DNA of 38,688 nucleotides from Methylococcales bacterium (GTDB lineage: Bacteria; Pseudomonadota; Gammaproteobacteria; Methylococcales; Methylomonadaceae). A model generated the notes under the pieces. That model saw nothing but the letters and a program-made list of their open reading frames with translations, was not told the DNA's origin and made no database searches. The translations under genes were made by a program, and so were the position numbers. Each line of letters opens with the position of its first letter. Position 1 is the first letter of the stretch. Positions 27,001-28,649 of this stretch are shown in pieces. Where the stretch lies: contig JAGLUC010000345.1 in the NCBI GenBank assembly GCA_023134955.1, positions 1 to 38,688 of the forward strand. Direction: 5' to 3'.

Positions 27001-27418
27001 TACCTTACAGGTCGGTGAGCGAAAACTAATAGTACCTGAGGCGCTAAACTTCACAAGTAATGTAAAATCGGATAGTGCTACAACGCTTTCAAAAATAGTG
27101 GAAAAAGCAACATTTAGTGCTAAAAAATTACTTGGCATTAGCACACAACAAGGAAATATTGATTTTCAATATTTTGATGAGCTATTTGGTGTCTTTAATA
27201 ATCAGGAGGTCACTATAGAACCTGAGGATAGCAAAGAAGACTTTTTGATCTTTAGTAATGATAAAAACCAGGATGGTAAAGAAAACCATGCAACCCAGTA
27301 TCAACTAAGAAAAGGGCATGAATCTAATGGCTCAGATCAACGAGCAACGGAAAATAAAGCTGAAGGAAGAGAAACGGAACTCACTGTTTTAATTGACTGG
27401 AGTGACGGAGAAGACTAG
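2..27418 (+). CDS. Giant repetitive RTX-type surface/secreted protein with C-terminal matrixin-like protease domain (5'-partial)
   Basis: The frame is open from base 2 to the TAG at 27416-27418 with no internal stop, giving more than 9,135 residues. A TTG at 11 could be called as the start, but the frame runs open to the window edge, no signal sequence is visible and the first residues already look like repeat, so the true N-terminus lies upstream. In order it holds beta-solenoid modules with A-Y-I-x-x-S/N and G-D-I-x-L-x-A patterns, a Gly/Ala/Ser-rich short-period solenoid, mixed solenoid, glycine-aspartate RTX nonapeptides (for example GGSGDDVIT), and a zinc protease domain with HELGHILGYAHD at about residues 8978-8989. 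I saw no cysteine when reading the translation. Composition (Asp, Gly, Ala, Ser, Asn, Thr rich) suits a calcium-binding extracellular protein such as a giant adhesin or surface-layer/matrix protein. The family is inferred; the ligand is unknown. SapC and putative export genes follow on the same strand. Confidence 0.93.
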   Translation, partial: NFNLAQSTLSVDSSSFGFSGIENLNLQGGDSGNIFTIEDWTGGFSITGGLGEDSLVGSSIIDNDWAIDGQNSGFLNDQSFLSIESLFGGAVNDDTFTFEQAGTLSGVVEGGDAGYDIVVLAGTYGNIDYQVTGEQSGIFDLDGDILTFGGMEPIIVNSAGTFTISGTTGDDNGVNSIILEDVNDSSEVTMQISGLGETIAFLDNPIDKLVINGLAGNDTVIVDSVDSAFNAALEITAESILIEDTATINTTHDIILIALADSDSGIQTAEIFIDGDITTTGHLKLAAQVDNVITTASFSSISEITASSAQALVRDGASLDVGTLEITAHTNVDISATLTTNSPLALVTIESTQTTYAGIAGNVSVKVGSGSIGGVLGNPSLLIEAIDSSEIETTINHTALGALLGSALNTGFDAYISSIDISRDTQAFLGDGSGTINSVPVAPSTGLVWVYAENKDGANAGIDGKVESFLFGMHSNTASKDDVLAFVDNAQMNVASLELTAKNTSSYSADSKVSSNNVTGQTKAYIVDSTISAAPTSNTDGVIILASDTASYTALSDDFQADLLDFSTIEFGKASAINEVNKPTMAYISNSDVDVTGGDVSVTAINNVQLSAIAKAVTVIDNNGIFDTYSLSLGGTFAANELFGNVEAYIAGSTIDVAGSGSDVLISSTNTTALDARAEASTKATGGSGSAVGITVAFNAIGWDVTNFLGATLDTLIGTELATTDQSMLTLASISNSTVNAGGQVSVTALSEQGINSTVSNVAESVASALFGAKGMAVAGIVASNRVSSAARAYIKDNDDSDGMPTEVIAGDRISVSAEDSAGIYSNSKLVSSSITTNDGGAEVLQDITNFFLNADHTTDNLAVTLAFGDRVRLAADYADGGNAGSVYEYLGQDGFDPTDADMSETDLSGVDYSDLDYWKEVSETQLIPQGLNVTGSDSVAVGGIVVVNDVRAGVEAYIDNATVTTSNGDIALTALENAQIKATADSTAESSGGSAFGTGTSIAVNATIATNLVQSTASARITNSIVQAQDNTLDEGLGNISIDAQNTAILEATTLISTTTGDTAVGAVLAFNTVGWEAQNVLFNTLDALLGTPIGVENPAAVEALIKDSDIQADGDLTLIAQSTAAITAKVGNETTAAASALFGASATSFSGILSANRVSSEAQAYIDNTGITPNIVDPDIEIRGGIAISAKDMAVIGSQTRLLSTTSSSNDGGTGLVNSLAKTLLDGYQYTTNSGTQMLDFGDKVRLTDGVEYTGGGEPGVVYEFMGVDSTQIILGTEDYSNKDFWKKLNDDNIIPTSIGKTLLKEAGAKLGGGAESMSGLVSRNDVRSDVDAYIVAAVVEAADGDIVLTALEDATIIAKDSSEVSALDAKAGVIVNNLVLSEADAAIRDSQVTALDVSGGNGNISLDARNTSTIEATALGSVKGKEVIGFTVAFNTIGWQAQDLLTQTVDALIGAPHIAEASDPVALSNEAGTQDIGFRDVVEFVTGFGTGDNNGDRYEFQGTAEEGEGLNLANQDYTDTTKWRKLLAIDVFGGLQPARGQAYTQDSVIVADGDLSLTAISAANLTATLGSESSAIKKTDFAIRAKYGTSGMGGGALLAGNKVSSEAKAFIDNTGITTAPGVLNIDVNGAVTISADDTAGILADIDLKVESSTTSTLDALKGVAGTLGLDDYEYTIASGTRTVAPGLAEVIASGEDPFDPANGFAARQSGDRVWVSQDYIDNNGLTALLTQGVYEYTGIEATLDLGDPASADYTSGDWHRLAQADYEDILFPEIGNVTDSDSRAFGGLVAMNDVRGDVEAYITNATVEAGSIAMSAKENALISSTATSNVSSSGGSAFGTGTSLAVNGQIVTNLVLSHSRAYIDDSTVGTTGTGDIAIDAQNTSSIDATLNSSTQTGDTAVGISLAFNSIGWKPQNVLFNAVDTLLGDPLISEAFNGEDPALVESYILNSDINAGGDLFITADNNTQLNATVSNAASSEASALFNASGAAYGGILASNKVNSQARAYIDRMGVATVHADGNITITADDNAGIYSNSKLVSSSITTNDGGAAVLQETLNDLLPAEYTARNTPESVTLAFGDRIRLDDDYAGGGNAGSVYEYLGQDGFDPTDNDTSTTDLSGVDYSDLDYWKEVSETQLIPQGLNVTGSDSVAVGGIVVVNDVRARVEAYIDNATVTTSNGDIALTALENATIIANVDSTASSSGGSAFGTGTSLAVNGSIATNVIQSSSKAYIIDSMVTGGDLSDSDGNAFGNIDINAANTSLLEAINKSMTSSGDTGVGVVLAFNSIGWMTSNVLFNSIDALLGDPLISSAFNGERPAEVQAFIQNSTVDADGSLGLNALSNAVINSEISNETTSAASALFDATGLAVGAILSSNKVSSEAQAYIGIADHRSDSGTLWVEQGDRVKHVGAVYEYNGTEGAINLADSSQNYVTNTADWTSVSVNNDIDADDGLTINAADNATILADNSLKALSTTTNDGGTSILAGHIESALNEYGFTTNSGTQDVSNGSLVYLASDYTDVGGAAAQTVYRYKGASLELDLGTQNYGDSNGDWVLIDPLDLESFTPPGVNLNVSSSDSTAIGGLVVLNDVRGSVDAYINTAQVDVSTFVSITATENAKIDALNTSVAKADGGSAFVGGSTIAVNAVIATNLVLSGAKAYIADSNVNAISGDVQVQAFNTAEINAVIDSETTVEGGGDSFAIGVTLAFNSIGMNSQNLLFNTIDALFGTDIANENPVQASAKIINSNVVAGGSILVNARSEMDIDATMTNAALATSVSLEDSTSVTVAPIVALNRGSSEALASIENSNEVTAQNGDITVSAQDISAIHADVSASSASIAVSAGKSISVAVATSFARNQLRSVVDAAILDSGSTATPVSALNGAIIVSAERNASIHASSVASALSFSASGGSGVGVSGGGAVAINRILGRTDASVERSVLIADSVTITAQSSSDIDATVVAATLSGAISLDGGTAVAVGIAVADNWIGWDDTAAAETYASDQVPTTLVANDVVKVVEGGRLGEHYKYIGANQTGGVDLSIQDYGNPSLWERVGLSREGSETAAHMDDSAILSSIDAKADLTIEANAEQLIIATVFAGSMAIGAGKNGVGVAAGGVFARNRIASDPRAYISGDDNDNEITVDKATITAYDRSTIDSFAGTASIAGAFGGQNGIAVSVGLTIAMNEISNQVSAYVFDADLHVNGSDHQDGVQIGAYAGAASNHTVVSPSVNADDLDDAAQQDMAEGSNDTVILDATDASGDVTIISNLLADLNSQLSIAEQISGNISLSKISDDLGWVLVDEKGRTFNLNFNASNDLEFSRASINSVALAASLAASFGGSSSVAVSGAGAYSENIIITATNAYISASEVDSVGDISITANNISSISANVIAASMAVGVSGGTGVGASIGVAIARNFIGIERDGTNSAALVQTYTAASNVFSDGNLTLNAHSDQSIQAVTFAGSVAIAASGSGAISFSGSGVYVENVVNVETRAYIDGDRSPATGKAISADNITIDATNTSSISTFAGAASIAASVGSASVAISVGLSLAQNDIGGVIEAAIRNVDAGVEATNGAVTINAKDEAEITVTSAAASIAAAFGSVGVAVSGAGAEATNYINSDTSAHITASSVDATGDVSVVADATGVIRSAVVAASAAVAVGATGVGASVGVAVSRNLIGYKQGTAAAIYDTSDIAVPSLTKNVTTVEVLEGARAGDVFKYIGDSVSDETYDMRKQDFSNTDLWEQINLEQANKGSIASIYDTSDTAVPALTKNVTTVEVLEGERAGDVFKYIGDSVAAGSYDMGIQDFSDIDLWEQINVDKNSNSIKAFLLDSSITAGGALLVDASSTQSIDALAFAGSVAVAAGSVGVAVSGSGVGVENRIATDIHAFISGSGVSGINAQYITVNADDDSSIDAFGGAVGVSAAFGAVGVGVALGVSTVINEIANDVTAFISNAVDITTDGVNGLGQGVTVSASSPDQEIPDLALSSTGYTAAELDDAAGVETDDDNQTDTAAEINDRNFDAATLNALKTALINTGAEVVGQLRITVVTESKAWTVVDERGSSFSINLNGSSFVASRASINAVVGAAALSVGVGAFGGAVSGAGAVALNAIQSTIKAYIDSSDIDANGGGDILVDARSDSQINALVLSVSLAVGVGATGVGAALGVSVARNFIGFDLAGNSVANSGETTAYTLNSTIDAQGDLLIQAESSQEIRALVMAGSAAVAGGAVGVAVSGSGVYAENKIGANTEAYIEGDGVGIVADNITVSAKDTSEIDAIAAATSIAAAVGSVGVGVSLGLSLADNAISSTVNAKIDNAGDTVHARAGNINVTADDMSSIRATSAAATLSVTAGLTSVAVSGAGAWAKNTIETATSAIIEDSTINADGGSVVVVANGSASIEAQIISAALSLGVGGVGVGVSVGASLAENTIGGNATNGVFAHVLRSTVTADQDVTVNADMSSTIDATVAAISVAVAGGVVGAAGAGSGADTNNTLDYGVKATIEDASVTVANIVNVLVTDDSEIDSFVGAASVAGSAGLVGGSISIAVSLSDNIVTNEIEAFIDNSSVTAKTVNVTADDDSEVDAHAEAAAVSTSISLGFSVSGSGAETRISGNNTVKSYVTGTGGNDVFNLTHDLNVKATSTPDYFGDVGVSSVAIGLASFAANGGVVNVSVKPDISAYVENVTVNADEIDVDAIAQIRAKGTAWGMSISTGLSMGVSQVNVTTDADVDAYVGGNTGIFNIRAMQVNATAADNPNVGGMTGQAKATSSAGGLLLGASSTVANTYNYNTITARVLAGADVNASGTVTVTANNEIKQEADANSAAGGLIGVGSSSSKATSNTVTRAEVESGVSLNANRLNISALGESENFADTTAGSGGVVSGAAAAPETNTTSIVEALIGASADINLSGVNGKLAITASHIALPNTKVKTDSYGLIAGSGAVADNAITSDVLIRIGNNADVSAQNINLNATNKLDKLDVSGTNIDGDAGGLASGASANSDTVVDFSTIVEFDANSTVDVTDVDGEFIAKAFNEIKAVDQVSLFTAGAISGAGAFTSLITTQNLAQILIDDNATVTSKGDIELEAQGATDVYLQSYSETYGAATVALGDAIIEITPENRIDINNGAYLLAEGDLFISAGTDKDLRIADHDLEARVDNFAGSIIPIDDLETRALYIVDNIIYVHAGGAIESYQNIDLNADEFGLASVIGEAKGTNWASALGDAIDSALGGNNETFGPGEGLADAHGQVINDGTIRTGAKRVKTLVLDTIDAVTGEVSSSTPTDLTFSSSLQTVESSKQKSLNDAFQNLARYKVIDPATGDWVNPDLVDFYEAEIVRLQQEMLDEGLARELSDGSGGTEIVAIAQSAITVTIDPATAQAGRVRVLTDQLSGTGLFDSPKDALISIINDTQAFLIINGLEIPEVNGGVVFNGIDVTDSVSSTAANNLILVENAVAVSKDNNHQVASVPSVNLVTPSLNFSAESLSAAGALPEIIIQNTYDVRDAGASFPPWPDITIDGPVLNLRGNLSILNNPVSGAKGDVVINAEVSALTQNIVAGGSVFIELIGDNTAFNVKGAPYSNWLGGNLTGNGTRDAAIGENDVEVFPGVTIDGDHDIADFLDVTPTTPSLQGDRITIKAEYINVNGIIQSGKADFSLTLDAAVKAQIDDIRSGTRTETTLETNNNDFLVEYTDGQVVISELRPSGGFVDLTGHVMNTRNGEIIVYGGFPDIHIVNNMVFAEGEIPEIVINRIDASERGDGTLIIKDKAKGESDGFIEKLVWNETTQDFDVVLEAATVPYTTIYQVQNDGTVQVIETGKSTVNSSANSFVYNPETGYRHGWSVGQSSITETIREYTLSDWLGIDAFVPDKHEPDKVDTRILSTALIEDSDYFFKDTSLNNVAYTFNSVSVDGFSQEERTGYNERSTWYGTNHYWYQYTKLEGDTSTFTHTIEADRPIGVSFIGHEQGSVFIDGGNSNIIVNGAIQNETGDTTIITSGTITSTASSDASASGSVGGRIIDLTGKQVGTDLSALRVDLSDTVSDQRLDVTSAGAVFVKEIDGDLWVGEIVAGAGEEATLTAHNSILRASSGTSLITGGEINLTADSGDIGNATSLLSINTGAREGDNLSAYATGGIHISETAGDLRLFEILAGGDVTVEVLGGNLLDGNTTEINDDRAIEELRNSVWADLQLTDYADGVLTGAASAKIQETKDSLSNAKTSEYKTYWSWRMVQSDHLVFRVGSGVYDGFALLQMSTDELAFYDDFYRQQGIDDGLSGVALDDFVDAAVLTLLTTRTEQYRTLDATYGSDGGSDGDVDTFDEEYLVALTQAEIEAIEASIKIWTEEELINGIGIGILKPVTDTDIVIEDPNIVGSAITLNVSGSIGRTGGQELIPITAGGNLTEEQRITLGAAERDDVFYLVTDREQATVNFDAGNNTITRTSGTWGSEFVAGMVIQVEGTTANATEEGPFYTILSVVGGTITVDGSRTALTSTESLESVHVSGIALDPRGVTVDVTASVSGGNTIIRSSGEDFSGLFAGMKILLSGDTVNGNDADSLYEIQSVSGNVITLLGTPGLTNETSISLVVDQYVELVAVQVQLREDLDIVASGVVTLNAGNETFIGTESNITLNEVNVAGNLRIKANGSILNGLDGSATNIISDNLLLEAGSGSIGAVGSDNRIYLDLGATSTVIARALGDIVLTERTGDMNVATLFSKSGDVDLVSNGSILDAIAEDFVNIEANDIRFEAGASIGADGNALDIEARGDGSALGKGLLTATAVGDIFITEAFGDMNIRNILSTAGDVTLTSALSIFDAMDLVDPANPNLGDDSLSVSLPKADVLGDNITLVARLGFIGIDGNELDIDSRRGGNGLLSSQSAQNTYIIETSGDVFIDQVGTDAMTAFITATVGGIYNGAALGVSNVTGGRAFLSANTNIGTSAKRLFTQIGTIQSISITGSTFVTNDGALDINQIRGAVGQIAGGDINTMASSPVTVLADMIAAGNITVDANESAANDYDVITVNSGVTVDAGGSIFFNAGDHIVVQSGATIEANNDITFNTDVANLDAGGGDITITGLVDAIAGTVTLASNSDNDSFVVDGAIKAGDQVLVTMGNGADTFIVTGSILSNALLSVNTGAGNDVFTVISGGLLQSNSGNVEINTEAGEDTLLVAETGTLAGTSIAIASGDSNDQITIEGMLDAGTSTILIDAGAGEDVVLLDTPILIGQTTVFGGADDDLITVNRLPTQGATDTLMLDGGEGNDDHIVNLTDPATVAGLGTEYRIDVFDTGIGDTDTLTVNGTALADNILMRASEKQKVDGGVAFVAALHNDDPTIAVERINYDKGLEELIVETGDGDDNVSLDDNWVTTTVRGGAGQDNFQIGQIFKTARDAANANIALEDEFETVLSTRGHLSNGVSFETTIEGGDNEDTFVVFRNSARLNLFGDDGDDLFVIRSFAEEGSSDSDIDLGEGADTVEYVSNAAVNVIGGNGNDTLQFIGTEFGDDFLITNNSIRGAGRTITYQEIENLEIDGAEGDDNFFVFSTNENVITKLFGGLGNDSFSIGGDSGSVVVADNAIEAEQEGPHNVAGILGALEIYGFSGNGTAGGLGDPVMLPGETNVLPSDGTVLGYQVGDNTDDTMTVLTSALQTVISNDEDLDDLQSLIGQTLEISSGAGISRFWAITAVVDNNGTNTTLSLQNPTLPAEEWEDPTIGSEYAITHLSANFFVDESLALDKVTVFNDGSSLNSSGLLTANTLTGLDMVAVGISYGDFEAFELLLGTGNDDFTVDSTADGVITAIHGGAGDDLITINSRGGLDSRGLDGSLVVFGDTTQDGSRYIDSNTVLLPGFAYGFDTVGNDTIDASSAVKMVSIYGGGGNDIIIGSQAGDHLAGGSGDDVITGLDGLDHIYGDSGINLELDTRVLTIVTVDTSSEDARDVLLAGSDIIDAGEGDDIIFGDHGIIDQTVNTVRILSTSNIERISTTEETVGLDDIIIGGLGNDRILAGNAEDQVTDLMDNNIILGDHGYIDYVSIDGDLSDIDVIESTSTTVGGGSDGIRSGFGNDIILGGRFGDQINSLGGDNLILGDSGSITAANTGTAQLAGQSITLGLITSTEFDDGGADTITTGAGQDIVLGGDEGDIIATGDGSDIVHGDNARLDYTSGSSITLDLIETLANDIGGEDIIRGEGADDILIGGTLADRIDGGSEEDLIFGDNVNLDRSATYGNFTNLRFQTLTGSEIYGSGLNVNGFVEGEVLISNTAQLDPQGMSAFWSDFQITLLDHDDASNTNKFGDDYIAGGANDDQIFGQLGNDVIQGDGTIDLNVSAARLAADGTLSLSASVEDFDHFDESNLVFSVEGNDGDDYIEGNGGDDVIFGNLGQDDIIGGSSTLFSLDSQGHRPDGADLLFGGAGVDVIRNNLGDISHAVDSDMILGDNGNIYRLVTGGTSNAYLGFTYDNYGGEKIIVRAAELIDYTAGEAHLDVNGLSSDIGAADEIHGESGDDFIYGMVGNDVLFGDGQDDDLIGGYGHDWISGGTGDDGILGDDGLIYTSRNGVTGESLYGIGAVVEQTISTPGDFQQATINVLGELKKTVNLTPFNVDLNTALQDHLYDAQFADDIIYGGWGNDFLHGGSGDDAISGAEALNSFYSVPSNLGDELGYNSLIVGEFVAYDEFNPLLKINNFFLNFNAGEGEVVLGEAVLTDGNDRIFGDLGNDWLVGGTGRDHLYGGYGDDLLNADDNLDSNGGLNDVPDGPQASYEDLAFGGAGRDILIANTGGDRLIDWAGEFNSFVVPFAPFGLGTVSRALQPQIADYLYDLSASDGADSTRAADTGTNIARNGEPDGELGLVTQQDTDWQDQTGAPADPQPGNVAGGARDVLRSATSNLLAQEAAIIISAEELSQIQLTEIVNTAKSSWQESRLLNQASLSKLDKVEIRIADLNGLKLGHTAGNSIYIDINAAGHGWFIDTTPDINEEYQRNGEEYSLTALNNTAASDNMDLLTVVKHELGHILGYAHDSNGGLMEDTLQVGERKLIVPEALNFTSNVKSDSATTLSKIVEKATFSAKKLLGISTQQGNIDFQYFDELFGVFNNQEVTIEPEDSKEDFLIFSNDKNQDGKENHATQYQLRKGHESNGSDQRATENKAEGRETELTVLIDWSDGED
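2642..2934 (+). repeat. Near-identical direct repeat, copy 1
   Basis: This stretch is nearly identical to 6281-6573. Over the 184 bases from 2751 to 2934 I count only two differences from 6390-6573; the part before 2751 has a few more. The two copies are 3,639 bases apart, which is exactly 1,213 codons. It encodes an insert domain (Y-E-Y-L-G ... Y-W-K-E-V) and the start of the next solenoid module. Confidence 0.93.
6281..6573 (+). repeat. Near-identical direct repeat, copy 2
   Basis: Second copy of the repeat at 2642-2934. Just after 6573 the similarity drops sharply and codon choice changes from mostly C/A-ending to mostly T/G-ending codons. This marks the right edge of a segment whose base use differs from its surroundings. 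Confidence 0.93.
8300..13800 (+). repeat. Short-period Gly/Ala/Ser-rich beta-solenoid array
   Basis: The protein here repeats a unit of roughly 70-110 residues. It has a strand like A-Y-I-x-x-S, a G-D-V-x-V-x-A strand, an S-x-I-x-A turn, a small-residue run such as SIAAAVGSVGVGVS, then G-x-x-x-A-x-N-x-I. Units of two flavours alternate, one with V-S-G-S/A-G-x, the other with V-G-A-S-x-G-V-A-x-A-R-N-x-I-G. Two tandem insert domains (11051-11476) interrupt it. The pattern fits a right-handed beta-helix with glycine-rich hydrophobic faces; that fold is inferred. Confidence 0.72.
11051..11476 (+). repeat. Tandem duplication of a 213-bp (71-codon) insert-domain unit
   Basis: Two adjacent units, 11051-11263 and 11264-11476, start with the same Y-D-T-S-D motif and share long exact stretches, including about 31 bases after the TSD motif and the segment encoding GDVFKYIGDS. 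The spacing of the conserved Trp codons (11216 and 11429) is exactly 213. Scattered silent and replacement differences show the duplication is not brand new. Confidence 0.9.
18473..19045 (+). other. Putative helical, charged insert domain within the giant protein
   Basis: Here the solenoid pattern breaks. The protein becomes rich in Glu, Leu, Lys, Tyr and Trp, with E-L-R-N-S-V-W, Y-K-T-Y-W-S-W-R, F-Y-D-D-F-Y-R-Q-Q-G and A-L-T-Q-A-E-I-E-A-I-E-A-S-I stretches, which look alpha-helical. The flanks on both sides return to G-D-V-x-V and I-T-L-N-V-S-G-S-I-G solenoid strands. It could be a distinct functional domain inserted into the stalk; I recognise no family. Confidence 0.5.
19240..19720 (+). 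repeat. Pair of small beta modules (T-R-T-S-G ... G-M-x-I type)
   Basis: Two related units lie at about 19255-19420 and 19525-19680. Each has an I-x-R-S/T-S-G start, F-x-A-G-M-x-I-x-x-x-G, an N-A/D acidic loop, then Y-x-I-x-S-V-x-G-x-x-I-T-V/L. They resemble each other but not the neighbouring solenoid strands. I assign no function. Confidence 0.55.
21560..26290 (+). repeat. RTX-like Gly/Asp-rich calcium-binding repeat region
   Basis: The protein carries many nonapeptide-like units of the G-G-x-G-x-D-x-h-x type. They are looser at about 21560-23400 (for example GGAGDDLIT) and denser at 23550-26170, including GGSGDDVIT, GGLGNDRIL, GGSGDDAIS and GGTGRDHLYGGYGDDLL. Many blocks also have a recurrent h-x-G-D-x-G/N motif. 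RTX repeats are known to bind calcium and fold outside the cell, often on type I secretion substrates. No ABC transporter lies in this window, so the export route is open. Confidence 0.85.
26600..27060 (+). other. Matrixin-like zinc metalloprotease domain at the C-terminus of the giant protein
   Basis: A HELGHILGYAHD motif (codons from 26942) fits the HExxHxxGxxHD zinc-binding signature of metzincins, followed shortly by G-L-M, a plausible Met-turn. Upstream are I-A-D-L-N-G, Y-I-D-I-N-A-A-G-H-G-W-F and D-T-T-P. All three histidines and the catalytic glutamate are present, so activity is plausible. It may process the giant protein itself or other matrix proteins; that is inference. A charged tail of about 120 residues follows. 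Confidence 0.82.
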
Positions 27419-27448
27419 AGCTTTTTCAGCTAAAAAATGACCTGCTCT

Positions 27449-27501
27449 GAGGAGGGCTAATGAATTTAACTTTATTAATAATAATGAGAAAAATAAAATG
27501 A
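27449..27501 (+). promoter_or_regulatory. Strong RBS plus 13-codon upstream ORF translationally coupled to the SapC gene
   Basis: A strong Shine-Dalgarno-like gaggagg at 27449-27455 precedes ATG 27460 of a 13-codon ORF (MNLTLLIIMRKIK). Its TGA (27499-27501) overlaps the SapC-gene ATG (27498-27500) in an ATGA arrangement. The SapC gene itself has only a weak purine stretch upstream. Ribosome delivery by coupling is inferred from this geometry. Confidence 0.5.
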
Positions 27502-28283
27502 GCACACAACTATTAATCTACGAACGCGCAGAACCCATCAGTAAACAGAAACATAGCAACTGGTCAGTAAAAACAGGTGGTAGTTACGATTTTACAAAAA
27601 ATATTAATTCAGCGCCATTAACTGCAGTAGAATTTCCTAATGCATCTACGGAATACAGTATTGTTTTTGCTGGCAATGATGATGCTGTTATGCCAGCAGT
27701 TATATTAGGCTTACGAGACCAGGAAAACCTGTATTTATCAGAAGATGGAAAATGGAACAGTAAATATATCCCTGCTTTCATTCGTCGGTATCCATTTGTA
27801 TTCTCCAGTAGTAATGAAGCTAAACAATTTACCCTCTGCATAGATGAAGAGTTTTTGGGCTGCAACCAAGACGGTATAGGTGAACGACTGTTTGATACCG
27901 AGGGAGAACAGACCCAATACTTAAAAACAGTTTTAAATTTTTCCAGTGAATACCAAGGTCAGTTCAACCGAACTCAATTATTCTGTAAAAAATTAAAGGA
28001 ACTGGATTTGTTAGAGCCTATGCAAGCACAGTTCACCCTGCCAACAGGGGAAAAAATGAACTTAGGCGGGTTTCAGGCGGTCAGTCGTGAGCGCTTAAAA
28101 AAACTAAGCAATGAACAGTTAGGAGAACTAGCTAAAACGGATGAGCTAGAATTGATTTATCTGCACTTGCAATCGATGAGAAATTTCAATGCTATGGTGG
28201 CTCGGGTTCCTGAAAGTGATGCGAGCTCAAATGTTGCAAAAGACTCTAAGAAAGAAAAACTATCTAAAAAAGATATGCATTAA
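27498..28283 (+). CDS. SapC family protein (S-layer-associated)
   Basis: The 261-residue protein matches the SapC family (the Campylobacter S-layer type, not the SapABCDF peptide permease) in length and pattern. Visible features are an A-P-L-T-A-V-E-F-P start, Y-S-I-V-F-A-G, L-G-L-R-D-Q-E-N-L-Y, W-N-S-K-Y-I-P-A-F-I-R-R-Y-P-F, an L-C-I-D-E-E segment, L-F-D-T-E-G-E, and a C-terminal L-x-x-I-Y-x-H-L-x-S-M helix. There is no signal peptide or membrane segment, so it is probably cytoplasmic. The family is known from Campylobacter fetus surface-array loci; its biochemical role is unclear. It lies 79 bases after the giant gene on the same strand, probably in one transcript, which suggests a role in handling or expression of that protein. 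The C-terminal tail is lysine/serine rich. The start is set by the ATGA overlap with the small upstream ORF. Confidence 0.88.
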   Translation: MSTQLLIYERAEPISKQKHSNWSVKTGGSYDFTKNINSAPLTAVEFPNASTEYSIVFAGNDDAVMPAVILGLRDQENLYLSEDGKWNSKYIPAFIRRYPFVFSSSNEAKQFTLCIDEEFLGCNQDGIGERLFDTEGEQTQYLKTVLNFSSEYQGQFNRTQLFCKKLKELDLLEPMQAQFTLPTGEKMNLGGFQAVSRERLKKLSNEQLGELAKTDELELIYLHLQSMRNFNAMVARVPESDASSNVAKDSKKEKLSKKDMH

Positions 28284-28474
28284 ACTAGCAAAGCCTTCCT
28301 TCTATACTCTTTACGTTTAAGAATATCCCATTCTAGTATGTAGATTATTGTGATGAGCTAGGTGTAAAGCAGCAGGAATAGTAATCTATTTCAATGCTTT
28401 ACTTGGCAACTGCTCCTCGGTAATTGCTCTTGCATTATTCTGCTACGCACCATCCATGGCATTAAACAACGCTC

Positions 28475-28629
28475 ATCGCGATAAGATGCGTGCTAGAGTG
28501 GGGTATTTTTGAGCGTGAAGAGTTATATGTATCAACTTTGTGAAATTGTTCTATAGATATTAACAAGCTTGATACTCTGCATTCGCTCAAATACCACTTG
28601 TCTGGTAGTCTATAGCCTCTTATCGTGAT
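28475..28629. repeat. 155-bp imperfect inverted repeat (MITE-like or structured leader)
   Basis: The left arm 28475-28541 and right arm 28563-28629 are each 67 bases with a 21-base loop. They pair well in three zones: the outer tips (atcgcgataaga against tcttatcgtgat), the middle (gtggggtatttttgagcg against cgctcaaataccac), and the inner zone (tatcaactttgt against acaagcttgata). Between these zones pairing is poor. It could be a miniature transposable element, a folded RNA leader or a decayed regulatory palindrome. Confidence 0.6.
28598..28626 (+). promoter_or_regulatory. Weak candidate sigma70 promoter for the PilZ-GAF-HlyD gene
   Basis: TTGTCT (28598-28603), a 17-base spacer and TATCGT (28621-28626) match the consensus at four of six positions each. 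The start would fall near 28633, giving a short leader. The element overlaps the right arm of the palindrome. It is weak evidence and could be chance. Confidence 0.25.
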
Positions 28630-28649
28630 TTTATTAATAATCAATTTAC

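Larger units (their letters stand above)
28284..28649. other. 366-bp intergenic spacer holding a large imperfect palindrome
   Basis: No convincing gene is visible. A 60-codon minus-strand frame at 28462-28644 lies over the palindrome and has no recognisable content. The left part (about 28400-28470, with gcaactgctcctcggtaatt) looks like a dispersed repetitive sequence, but I cannot test that here. The right part is the inverted repeat listed separately. The spacer splits the giant/SapC pair from the four-gene block. Confidence 0.6.

Noticed and set aside
27498..28283. SapC as a subunit of the SapABCDF peptide permease
   Set aside because: No membrane segments; the sequence fits the S-layer-associated SapC family, which only shares the name.
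28462..28644. 60-codon minus-strand gene in the spacer
   Set aside because: It coincides with the imperfect palindrome and shows no recognisable protein content or ribosome site.
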